A DNA stretch of 64,000 nucleotides from Arcicella sp034931005. Lineage in GTDB: Bacteria > Bacteroidota > Bacteroidia > Cytophagales > Spirosomataceae. Location: assembly GCF_034931005.1 (NCBI RefSeq), contig NZ_JAYGIN010000006.1:1-64000 (forward strand), given 5' to 3'. Below are positions 9,062-15,850 of this stretch, piece after piece. Numbering within the stretch: the stretch's first letter is position 1; every line of letters begins with the position of its first letter. The notes below the pieces were generated by a model that had not been told where the DNA came from, ran no database searches, and saw nothing but the letters and a program-made list of their open reading frames with translations. A program made the translations under genes and the position numbers.

Positions 9062-9145
9062 TTTAATGAGAAAGTGGGTTTTAGGGTGATTTTCTCAACC
9101 GCTCACTCTATAAAAAAATAAAGGTAAAATAAAAAAAAGTTAACT

Positions 9146-9817
9146 ATGAACGAAGAATTATTAGACCAAGAAGAACATTTTAACCCCTTTGATGGAATAA
9201 AAAATACGCTAAGAAACTTTGAATGGGGAATTTCCCTGAGTGTTGGTGGGTATCTATTCCTTATTTTCTTAGGGATAAGCTATAACTTTTTCTATTTCAT
9301 GACTTTCAGAATTAACATTTTCCTCTTTTCTGAAATTAATGATTTCTTAATGGCACCGCTGGCAAACCCTTTGGTAATTATATTGGCTTTACTTAGCGTA
9401 GGTTTGCTATCGGTGTTGATGTATCTTGGTTTCCTCTGGCAACAGAAGCATTTCAATAGTTATCAAATTGTGTATAGAGTTTTGATGTTAGGTAAAAAAG
9501 CTGATAAAAAGAAAATAAATAAGATGATGAAATCTCCATTTTATATTGGATTTGCAGTCTTGGTTTATTTACTTCTTGCAGCTGAATTGTATGGATTTTA
9601 TCGTGCAAATAAAACGCTACACGATAAGAATATATACCATTATAAATTATCTATTGACAAAGAGTTAATACTGAATTTGGATAGTTTAGTGTATGTAGGA
9701 GATAATTCTGCTCATTATTTTCTATTTGATACCATTCGGAAAGAGGCTACAATTATTCCTAAAGACCAAGTTAAATTTGTGAGAATCGTAAAAAATCCGA
9801 AAGGGAAATTACTTTAA
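9146..9817 (+). CDS. Hypothetical membrane protein
   Basis: Not recognised. The 223 residues contain three clear membrane helices (about 33-60, 72-98 and 130-150) and a C-terminal soluble domain of about 70 residues (from YHYKLSIDKELILNL) that may form a small beta-sandwich. A charged loop with KKADKKKINKMMKSP separates helices 2 and 3. It lies between marC and rnhA on the same strand, with 84- and 46-base gaps, and could share a transcript. No catalytic motif is visible. Confidence 0.65.
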   Translation: MNEELLDQEEHFNPFDGIKNTLRNFEWGISLSVGGYLFLIFLGISYNFFYFMTFRINIFLFSEINDFLMAPLANPLVIILALLSVGLLSVLMYLGFLWQQKHFNSYQIVYRVLMLGKKADKKKINKMMKSPFYIGFAVLVYLLLAAELYGFYRANKTLHDKNIYHYKLSIDKELILNLDSLVYVGDNSAHYFLFDTIRKEATIIPKDQVKFVRIVKNPKGKLL

Positions 9818-9863
9818 AGTAATTAATGACGACTTCACTAAAATATCTAAAATCGAAATAACA

Positions 9864-10502
9864 TTGGCAAAAAAAGCAAAATTTTATACCGTCTGGAAAG
9901 GACGAACAACGGGTGTTTTTGACACTTGGGCGGAAGCCGAAGAGCAAATAAAAGGCTTTGAGAAAGCTCAGTACAAATCATTTGATACCTTAAAAGAAGC
10001 CGAAGATGCCTTTAAAGGAAATTATTGGCAGTCGGTACAAAAAACGCAAACGGGCGGAACTGGAAAGCAAACAAAATCAGCTACTTTGGTCGGAAAGCCC
10101 AATTCCGAAAGTATTTCGGTGGATGCTGCCTGTGCTGGAAATCCTGGAAAATTAGAATATCAAGGCGTAGAAACAGGAACAAAAAGAGTGCTTTTTTCAA
10201 TGGGACCTTTTCCGCAAGGAACGGTAAATATTGGCGAGTTTTTAGCCATTGTTCATGGTTTGGCTTTCTTAAAAAAACACAATTCAGACTTGCCCATTTA
10301 TTCCGATTCAAAAACGGCAATTTCTTGGGTGAAAAATAAAAAAGTCAAGACCAATTTAGAGCGTAACAAAAAGAACGAAGAACTTTTTCAGCTTTTAGAC
10401 CGAGGCGAACAATGGCTAAAAGACAATACTTATGCCAATAAAATATTGAAATGGGAAACCGAATTTTGGGGAGAAAATCCAGCGGATTATGGGCGGAAGT
10501 AG
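9864..10502 (+). CDS. rnhA: Ribonuclease HI with viroplasmin-like N-terminal domain
   Basis: Degrades the RNA strand of RNA-DNA hybrids. Residues 1-55 (FYTVWKGRTTGVFDTWAEAE) are the caulimovirus-VI/viroplasmin hybrid-binding module also found in eukaryotic RNase H1. After a Gly/Thr/Lys linker, the RNase H domain (about 75-212) shows the acidic catalytic set in SVDAACAGNPG, IGEFLAI, YSDSKTAISW and NPADYG. The start codon appears to be TTG at 9864, encoding MAKKAKFYTVW. No ATG precedes the conserved N-terminus, so TTG is required. It is convergent with the toxin-antitoxin pair across a strong hairpin. Confidence 0.92.
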   Translation: MAKKAKFYTVWKGRTTGVFDTWAEAEEQIKGFEKAQYKSFDTLKEAEDAFKGNYWQSVQKTQTGGTGKQTKSATLVGKPNSESISVDAACAGNPGKLEYQGVETGTKRVLFSMGPFPQGTVNIGEFLAIVHGLAFLKKHNSDLPIYSDSKTAISWVKNKKVKTNLERNKKNEELFQLLDRGEQWLKDNTYANKILKWETEFWGENPADYGRK

Positions 10503-10522
10503 AAAATTGATTAAAATTAAAT

Positions 10523-10581
10523 CTTTAGATATTAAAAAGGGATAGTCATACATCATGGCTATCCCTTTCTAATATCTAAAG
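10523..10581. terminator. Bidirectional terminator between rnhA and the toxin gene
   Basis: A long stem of two blocks, CTTTAGATATTA with TAATATCTAAAG and AAAGGGATAG with CTATCCCTTT, interrupted by one 2-base mismatch, around a 13-base loop. It sits between convergent genes, and the toxin's stop codon lies within the right arm. Confidence 0.8.
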
Positions 10582-11070
10582 TTGCTCGATAGTTTTCATT
10601 GATAAAAACATTTTATCTGAAGTTGGTAATTCTATAAAACTGTAGGATTTATAAAAGCTAATCGCTTTACTATCTATTGGGTCAACAACAACTGCTAAAA
10701 TACCAAGTTGATTCGATAAATCCAAACACTTTTTAAGGGCATGTAAAAGTAAATTTTCCCCAAATCCATTTCCTTGAATACTCTTATCAATCGCAATTCT
10801 TCCTAAGAGTATTACTGGTAAATCTGAATAACTCGGAGGTAGTTTTTTTATTAATTCCTCTGGAAGGTCTTGCCTTCTTATTGAATTGGCAGACAGTGTA
10901 AAATATCCTTTTACGATATTTTGTTCATCTACTAAAACGCTACAAGATGATAATTTACGTTTTATATCTTGGTTAGCTTGTCTTTTAAGGTAGTTGTCAA
11001 GCAAGTCATAACCACAGCTAAACTCCTCTTTTACGTGTATACTCTCTAATTTTTCAATCTTTAATTTCAT
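10576..11070 (-). CDS. GNAT acetyltransferase toxin (TacT-like)
   Basis: Predicted toxin of a type II system. Characterised TacT/AtaT-like enzymes acetylate aminoacyl-tRNA and block translation. The protein is about 165 residues with a GNAT fold. The opening segment FSCGYDLLDNYLKRQANQD matches the CG-x-x-x-L-x-x-(Y/F)-L pattern of this toxin clade. The acetyl-CoA loop is SIQGNGFGENLLLHALKK, and the C-terminal strand has FYKSYSFIELP. The ATG at 11070 is preferred over an in-frame TTG at 11082. The gene overlaps the upstream antitoxin by 17 bases, which implies translational coupling. The target tRNA cannot be read from sequence. Confidence 0.85.
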   Translation of the reverse strand: MKLKIEKLESIHVKEEFSCGYDLLDNYLKRQANQDIKRKLSSCSVLVDEQNIVKGYFTLSANSIRRQDLPEELIKKLPPSYSDLPVILLGRIAIDKSIQGNGFGENLLLHALKKCLDLSNQLGILAVVVDPIDSKAISFYKSYSFIELPTSDKMFLSMKTIEQL

Positions 11071-11347
11071 GCGCTTCAACAAATTTTAAATAATTTAATT
11101 GAGCTCGTTTAAGTTTTTCATTAGGTGCTGGTGGATTTAATAATGCATCTACAAATACTCTTTTATCCTCTAATGATTTAAGTATGAGATTATTTTCGGC
11201 AATAATCTCATTTGACTCTTTATTCACACAAAAAATAATGAATTCAGTCAGATTTTTAAATCCTCTGATTTCAGAAGCATACTTAACGAACTCTTTTTGT
11301 TCTTTGCTAATCCGAACATCAATCCTGTCATTAATTACTGTTGCCAT
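11054..11347 (-). CDS. DUF1778 ribbon-helix-helix antitoxin (TacA-like)
   Basis: Predicted antitoxin and autorepressor for the overlapping GNAT gene. The N-terminal 45 residues (DRIDVRISKEQKEFVKYASE) form the ribbon-helix-helix DNA-binding domain of DUF1778 proteins. The C-terminal region (FVDALLNPPAPNEKLKRA) matches the segment that wraps and neutralises the toxin, with the typical NPPAPN turn. It is the first gene of the minus-strand operon. Its promoter should lie in 11348-11420, where a repeat element is also located. Confidence 0.88.
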   Translation of the reverse strand: MATVINDRIDVRISKEQKEFVKYASEIRGFKNLTEFIIFCVNKESNEIIAENNLILKSLEDKRVFVDALLNPPAPNEKLKRAQLNYLKFVEAHEIKD

Positions 11348-11360
11348 TTTATTTTTCTTA

Positions 11361-11508
11361 TTTTACGGAATTATGTACTTATTAATGCAAATACTTGAAT
11401 TACTTAGCTTTAGTTATCTTGAATATAATTACCCACTCAACATTTAGGCTACTGGGTAATTATAATTTTATGCTAAATTCAACCTTCATTAATAAGTATA
11501 TATTTCTG
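11361..11508. mobile_element. MITE-like element with internal hairpin
   Basis: Imperfect terminal inverted repeats: 11366-11387 (CGGAATTATGTACTTATTAATG) pairs with 11487-11508 with about four mismatches. In the centre is a perfect 12-bp hairpin, TATAATTACCCA / TGGGTAATTATA (11424-11464), around a 17-base loop. The right end matches the window's first 120 bases. It lies directly upstream of the toxin-antitoxin operon and may contribute its promoter or a terminator. It has no coding capacity. Confidence 0.55.
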
Positions 11509-11865
11509 CTGTTCTATATATACTGAAATTAAGTAACTGTAAACAAGTTAAGCTAATTTGTGAGAGCTTTAAACTATTATGTTCTTAATTATTAAATTAT
11601 ACCAATGTCTGTATTTGAAATTACGTTGTTTTTAGTCATGTATTATTGTTTATGGTGATTAAGGTTTTTTTTCTAAAATTCTTCTCTTACGAACGTTAAA
11701 TATAGACGTACGAATTAGCAATACAAATGTACGTATATAATACGTACATTTCAAAGTGTTATTTTCAGATTCTAATGATTATTTTGAAATTACTACAGAA
11801 ATACACAAACTCTTCCAAACATACTATTCAACCAATTTACATCTAAAACTCATAAACTTTTGTTT
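11509..11865. other. Upstream region of dnaX, no gene
   Basis: About 360 bases without a usable open frame or RNA gene. It contains the dyad at 11725-11751 and a nearby CGTACG at 11706-11711. The DNA is very AT-rich. Confidence 0.4.
11725..11751. promoter_or_regulatory. 27-base perfect palindrome upstream of dnaX
   Basis: AAATGTACGTAT and ATACGTACATTT form a perfect 12-bp dyad around a 3-base centre, about 125 bases before the dnaX start. There is no T-tract after it, so it does not look like a terminator. A dimeric-repressor operator or a small palindromic element are the main possibilities. Confidence 0.45.
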
Positions 11866-11873
11866 TATATTTG
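11866..11873 (+). promoter_or_regulatory. Candidate Bacteroidota -7 box at dnaX
   Basis: TATATTTG matches the TAnnTTTG consensus for Bacteroidota sigma-ABfr promoters. It lies only three bases before the ATG, so a transcript from it would be almost leaderless. No convincing TTG at -33 is visible, so this is weak. Confidence 0.3.
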
Positions 11874-11876
11874 TAT

Positions 11877-13025
11877 ATGGAAAATTTTGTAGTTTCAGCC
11901 CGTAAATATCGCCCGCAATTATTTGACTCCGTCGTGGGTCAATCGCATATAACCACAACCCTTCAGAATGCTATTCGTACCAATCACTTAGCTCAGGCTT
12001 TTTTGTTTTGTGGTCCCCGTGGAGTTGGTAAAACAACTTGTGCAAGGATTTTAGCTAAAACCATTAATTGTCAGAACCTTACGCAAGAAGCAGAAGCCTG
12101 TGGAGAATGTGAATCGTGTAAATCATTTCAAAATAATGCCTCATTTAATATTCATGAATTAGATGCGGCTTCCAATAACTCGGTTGATGATATTAGAAAT
12201 CTAATCGACCAAGTGCGTTATCCTCCCCAGTCAGGAAAATATAAAATCTACATCATTGATGAGGTTCACATGCTTTCAACGAGTGCCTTTAATGCCTTTT
12301 TGAAGACTTTAGAAGAACCGCCTTCGTATGCTATTTTTATTTTGGCAACGACCGAAAAACATAAAATTCTACCAACAATTTTGTCTCGTTGTCAAATTTT
12401 TGATTTCAATAGAATTCAAATTGCTGACATGACGCATCATTTATCACAAATTGCGGCAAAAGAAGGAATCACGGCAGATTTGGAAGCCTTGGAACTTATC
12501 GCTCAAAAAGCCGATGGAGGTTTGCGTGATGCTCTTTCAATGTTTGACTTGAACGTTACTTTCTCGCAAGATAGCGTATTGAAATACGCTGAAGTCCTTG
12601 ATAATCTGCATATTCTGGATTATGATTATTACTTCAAAATGACGGAAGCTTTATTGAAATCAAATGTTTCAGATACGTTTTTATTGTTTGATGAAATCTT
12701 GAAAAAAGGCTTTGACGGACATCAATTTATCGTTGGACTATTGGAGCATTTTAGAAATTTATTGGTTTGTAAAGACCCCGTTACGGTTCGTTTGATGCAA
12801 GTCTCGGAGTCGGTTCAGAAGAAATATTTGGAACAATCAGTAGCAGCTCCGTACTCATTTTTAGCGTCGGGATTAAGTATTGGTTCTTCTTGCGATTTGA
12901 ATTATAAAGCAGCAAAAAATCAGAAACTACACGTTGAGATTTGTTTGTTGAAAATGGCGAATATCGCTAATATTTTAAACTTAGCGACACTACCCGCCAC
13001 GGAGGGCGATGGCGTGGGAAAGTAG
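11877..13025 (+). CDS. dnaX: DNA polymerase III gamma/tau, ATPase portion (gamma-like product)
   Basis: Clamp-loader ATPase subunit. From the ATG at 11877 (MENFVVSARKYRPQLFDSVV) it encodes 382 residues: Walker A GPRGVGKTT (about 45-53), the four-Cys zinc site (CQNLT...CGECESC), Walker B with IIDEVHML, the SRC motif with ILSRCQ, and domain III (LLEHFRNLLVCKDP). It stops at TAG 13023-13025 inside a GC-rich palindromic stretch. The tau-specific C-terminal region continues in the -1 frame with no stop. Therefore either both gamma-like (382 aa) and tau-like (591 aa) products are made by frameshifting, or the gene has been split by a repeat insertion. Confidence 0.92.
   Translation: MENFVVSARKYRPQLFDSVVGQSHITTTLQNAIRTNHLAQAFLFCGPRGVGKTTCARILAKTINCQNLTQEAEACGECESCKSFQNNASFNIHELDAASNNSVDDIRNLIDQVRYPPQSGKYKIYIIDEVHMLSTSAFNAFLKTLEEPPSYAIFILATTEKHKILPTILSRCQIFDFNRIQIADMTHHLSQIAAKEGITADLEALELIAQKADGGLRDALSMFDLNVTFSQDSVLKYAEVLDNLHILDYDYYFKMTEALLKSNVSDTFLLFDEILKKGFDGHQFIVGLLEHFRNLLVCKDPVTVRLMQVSESVQKKYLEQSVAAPYSFLASGLSIGSSCDLNYKAAKNQKLHVEICLLKMANIANILNLATLPATEGDGVGK
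13001..13025 (+). promoter_or_regulatory. Candidate programmed -1 frameshift site in dnaX
   Basis: The heptamer G GGA AAG (13016-13022) fits the X-XXY-YYZ slippery pattern in the zero frame and is followed at once by UAG. A Shine-Dalgarno-like GGAGGG (13001-13006) ends nine bases upstream, close to the spacing of the stimulator in E. coli dnaX. After a -1 slip, reading resumes GTA GTT AAC and stays open to 13651. I checked every codon from 13022 to 13193 and found no stop. No strong downstream stem-loop is visible. Confidence 0.55.
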
Positions 13026-13651
13026 TTAACAGGGAACAGGTAGCAGTAAACAGTAATCAGTTAGCAGTTAGCAGTAATCAATTACCAGTAACTAATTCCC
13101 AATTACCAGTTACCAATAACCAAGTCCTAACTCCTAATTCCCAATTACCAGTAACCAATAACCAATCTCCTCCAGTTCCAAATATTGGGAAATTGAGAAG
13201 TACCTCAGCGATAGTTAAACCATTGGCTCAACAAGAGGTTGTTCAGCAAGTTTCTCAAGTGCAAGAGCCTGTTATTCAGCAGAATAAGGCTTTTACATTT
13301 GATGAATTAACGCTTGCTTGGAGCAGGTTTACGAATGATTTGCAAATGGAAAATCGGATGACTGAATATGTGATTTTCAACCGAAAATTTACCTTAGAAG
13401 GCACTATTATTCAATTGCAGGTCGATAATGAAATCCAATTGGAAAAAGTAACGGGAACATTGAGAAATGAAATGATAACGTACCTTCGGAAGTCGCTTCA
13501 AAACTCGAAAATACAGTTGGAAACCACCGTAATGGAACAAGAAAACCAAAGTTTGATTTATACTCAAGCCGATAAATTTAGATTTTTAGCAGAGAAAAAT
13601 CCCGCTTTGATAGAATTGAAAAATGTGTTGGGACTTGACTATGATTATTGA
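13022..13651 (+). CDS. dnaX: DnaX C-terminal (tau-specific) region in the -1 frame
   Basis: An open frame of 209 codons continuing dnaX after a -1 shift. Codons 1-57 (13022-13192) are a linker coded by short repeated words: AGCAGTAATCAG, then CAATTACCAGT, giving runs of QLPVTNNQ-type residues. From about 13193 it becomes protein-like: a Pro/Gln/Val stretch, then FTFDELTLAWSRF and an alpha-beta domain ending LKNVLGLDYDY. This resembles the C-terminal domain of Bacteroidota DnaX that contacts polymerase and helicase. There is no ATG near its start; a TTG at 13193 is the first possible independent start. Confidence 0.7.
   Translation, partial: VVNREQVAVNSNQLAVSSNQLPVTNSQLPVTNNQVLTPNSQLPVTNNQSPPVPNIGKLRSTSAIVKPLAQQEVVQQVSQVQEPVIQQNKAFTFDELTLAWSRFTNDLQMENRMTEYVIFNRKFTLEGTIIQLQVDNEIQLEKVTGTLRNEMITYLRKSLQNSKIQLETTVMEQENQSLIYTQADKFRFLAEKNPALIELKNVLGLDYDY
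13026..13170 (+). repeat. Word-repeat tract inside dnaX linker
   Basis: Degenerate tandem words: AGCAGTAATCAGTTAGCAGT, then repeated CAATTACCAGTAACC and AATTCCC. The same vocabulary forms intergenic runs elsewhere (for example ACCAATAACC at 42910-42964), but here it is translated in the -1 dnaX frame. Confidence 0.7.
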
Positions 13652-13670
13652 TAATTTGAAAAAAAATAAA

Positions 13671-14591
13671 ATGTTACAACTCGGACTCGTAAGTGCTATT
13701 TTAGCCGACCGTACTTTTGAACAAGTTATCGACTTTGTTTCGGAGAAAAACTTTAAATGTGTTGAAATTATGTGTTGGCCTGCCAACAACGCAGACGCTC
13801 GCAGATACGCAGGTGTAAGCCATATCAACGTGGAGGCTTTAGATGATAGTCAAGTGGCGTATATCAAAAAATATACTGCCGATAAAAATATAACTATTTC
13901 AGGTTTAGGCTATTATCCAAATCCACTTGACCCAGATACGGAAAAGGCAAATGTTTATGTTGACCATATCAAGAAGATTATCAAAGGGGCAGCAAAATTG
14001 GGTGTACCCGTTGTAAATACTTTTATCGGACGTGACCCACAGAAAAATGTCGCTTACAATTTGGATAAATTTAAAGAAGTTTGGACTGATATTGTGAAGT
14101 TGGCGGAAGAAGAAAACGTGAAAATCGGTATTGAAAACTGTCCAATGTTTTTTACCAATGACGAATGGCCAGGCGGGAAAAATTTAGCAACGACCCCAGC
14201 AATTTGGGATAAAATGTTTGACATGATTCCGTCGGCAACGTTGGGTTTAAATTATGACCCATCGCATTTACTATGGCAAATGATGGACTACACTCGCCCG
14301 ATTTATGATTATCGTGAGCGTTTGCATCATATCCATTTAAAAGATGCCAAAGTATATCTCGACAAACTGAATCGAGTGGGAATTATGGCAAATCCATTAG
14401 AATATCATTCTCCGAAATTGCCAGGTTTAGGGGATATTCAATGGGGGAAATTCTTTGCCGCTTTGACAGACGTTCGCTACCGAGGTCCAGTTGTCATTGA
14501 GGTAGAAGACAAAGCCTACGAAGGTTCACCAGAAGATGTAGAATCTGCGATTTTAACGGCAAGAAACTATTTGAATCAGTTTTTAGGGTAG
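13671..14591 (+). CDS. Sugar phosphate isomerase/epimerase-like TIM barrel
   Basis: Predicted metal-dependent isomerase or epimerase of the xylose-isomerase-like/AP-endonuclease-2 superfamily. Metal-ligand candidates are the Glu in IGIENCPMF, the His in NYDPSHLLW, the His pair in HHIHLKD and the Glu in VVIEVEDKAYEG. The ATG at 13671 (MLQLGLVSAILADRTF) gives 306 residues and starts at the first barrel strand; in-frame starts at 13623 and 13641 would overlap dnaX. The frame lies 19 bases after dnaX, so the two may be cotranscribed. Substrate unknown: candidates include inositol, ketose or hydroxypyruvate derivatives. Confidence 0.82.
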   Translation: MLQLGLVSAILADRTFEQVIDFVSEKNFKCVEIMCWPANNADARRYAGVSHINVEALDDSQVAYIKKYTADKNITISGLGYYPNPLDPDTEKANVYVDHIKKIIKGAAKLGVPVVNTFIGRDPQKNVAYNLDKFKEVWTDIVKLAEEENVKIGIENCPMFFTNDEWPGGKNLATTPAIWDKMFDMIPSATLGLNYDPSHLLWQMMDYTRPIYDYRERLHHIHLKDAKVYLDKLNRVGIMANPLEYHSPKLPGLGDIQWGKFFAALTDVRYRGPVVIEVEDKAYEGSPEDVESAILTARNYLNQFLG

Positions 14592-14648
14592 TTATTTAAC
14601 TTGATTTTTTACTTGAAAAAAGCTAAGTTTGTTTAAAATAAAGGCAAC

Positions 14649-14876
14649 ATGACAAAGATACAAGCCCCCCTTTCAGAACCTCAGTTGGAACTTCTCCAGA
14701 TGTTTGCTCGTCCTGTTGATGTAGCAGATTGGCAAAATATTAAGGTGATAATAACCCAATATTTTGCAGAAAAAGCTATCGAAGAAGCCAATAAAATTTG
14801 GGATAATGAAGGTTGGGATAATGCTAAAATTCAAGAATTATTAAGCAGTCATTTGCGGACACCTTATAAAAAATAA
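14649..14876 (+). CDS. Putative antitoxin of a PIN-domain pair
   Basis: The 75-residue acidic protein is encoded immediately before a PIN nuclease, with a one-base overlap of stop and start (TAATG). It has a helical C-terminus with two Trp-rich turns (KIWDNEGWDNAKIQELL). This arrangement and the ending resemble the small antitoxins that precede COG1569-type PIN proteins. No DNA-binding domain is obvious, although the N-terminal third could be a small fold. Function is inferred mainly from position. Confidence 0.7.
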   Translation: MTKIQAPLSEPQLELLQMFARPVDVADWQNIKVIITQYFAEKAIEEANKIWDNEGWDNAKIQELLSSHLRTPYKK

Positions 14877-15289
14877 TGAGAATAGTTTTAGATACTAATA
14901 TTTTATTGGTTTCGGTTTCTGACCGTTCCCCGTATCATCTCATTTTTAAATCTTTTATCGAAGAACGTTATGAAATTTGTGTAACTACTGAAATATTAGA
15001 TGAATATGCAGAAATCCTTTCAAAATATTCCAGTCAATTCTTAGCGACTAATACACTTGAAGTAATTGAAAATGCTGCTAATTCAGTATTAATCACTCGT
15101 TATTTCGCTTTTGAACTTATCAAAAATGACCCCGATGATAATAAGTTTGTAGATTGTGCTATTGCAAGTAATGCAGATTTTATTGTAACAAATGATGGGC
15201 ATTTCAATGTTTTGAAAGAAATTCCTTTTCCACAAGTTAATATTATTTCGATAGATGATTTTATGGAAATCCTAAAAGTATCTATTTGA
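14876..15289 (+). CDS. PIN-domain RNase toxin (COG1569 type)
   Basis: Predicted ribonuclease toxin. PIN-domain acidic residues are visible in IVLDTNILL (Asp and Asn near the N-terminus), TTEILDEYAEIL, the NDPDDNKFVDCAIASNADF block and FIVTNDGHF. The length of 137 residues and motif spacing match the putative toxin family PIN (TIGR00305-like). The start overlaps the antitoxin stop, so the pair is translationally coupled. It lies between a housekeeping TIM-barrel gene and tsaE with a nine-base gap to the latter, suggesting insertion into an ordinary operon. Confidence 0.85.
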   Translation: MRIVLDTNILLVSVSDRSPYHLIFKSFIEERYEICVTTEILDEYAEILSKYSSQFLATNTLEVIENAANSVLITRYFAFELIKNDPDDNKFVDCAIASNADFIVTNDGHFNVLKEIPFPQVNIISIDDFMEILKVSI

Positions 15290-15298
15290 CAAACCACA

Positions 15299-15733
15299 AT
15301 GAACACAAAATCAATACAATACAATTCATTATCAGAAATTAAAACCGTTGCCAAATCTATTATTGATTTTGGACAAAAAACACCCGTATGGATTTTTGAA
15401 GGACAGATGGGAGCGGGGAAAACTACGCTCGTTAAAGCAATTTGTGAGGTGTTAGTGGTAACGAGTCACGTCCAGAGTCCGACTTTTTCGTTAGTGAATG
15501 AATACGTTACCAAACGTGGCGAAAATATTTATCATTTTGATTTTTACCGAATCAAAAACGAAGATGAAGCCATGGATATTGGCGTGGAAGATTACTTATA
15601 TTCGGGTGAAAGATGCTTCATTGAGTGGCCTTCAAAAATTGCCAATCTATTACCAACCAAATACTTAAAAATAGAGATTCAGGTACAAGAAGATGGTGGA
15701 AGAATTGTAAATTTGGAAAAAGTAGGGGTTTAA
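15299..15733 (+). CDS. tsaE: tRNA threonylcarbamoyladenosine ATPase TsaE
   Basis: P-loop ATPase that works with TsaB-TsaD to install t6A37 on ANN-decoding tRNAs. Walker A is GQMGAGKTTLVKAI (about 35-48). The family strand VQSPTFSLVNEY, then YHFDFYRI and GVEDYLY, and CFIEWPSKI complete the signature. It has 144 residues, the normal length. Starts with ATG at 15299. It is followed by ald, a pairing seen in related genomes. Confidence 0.95.
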   Translation: MNTKSIQYNSLSEIKTVAKSIIDFGQKTPVWIFEGQMGAGKTTLVKAICEVLVVTSHVQSPTFSLVNEYVTKRGENIYHFDFYRIKNEDEAMDIGVEDYLYSGERCFIEWPSKIANLLPTKYLKIEIQVQEDGGRIVNLEKVGV

Positions 15734-15850
15734 CGTATTTTTATGCAGTAACGGAAATACATTACTACAAAATCAGAGAAGTTGGTCGGTTGTAATATTC
15801 GCTTATCGCAAATCGCTTTTCGCTTATTATCAAAACGCTAAAATCAAATT

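Noticed and set aside
9061..9105. Weak hairpin after marC
   Set aside because: Only six base pairs (GAGAAA/TTTCTC) with a large loop and no T-run; not convincing as terminator.
13193..13651. Independent gene starting at TTG 13193
   Set aside because: The frame is open back to the dnaX slip site and the protein has the DnaX C-terminal character, so a separate gene is less likely than dnaX continuation, though internal initiation is not excluded.
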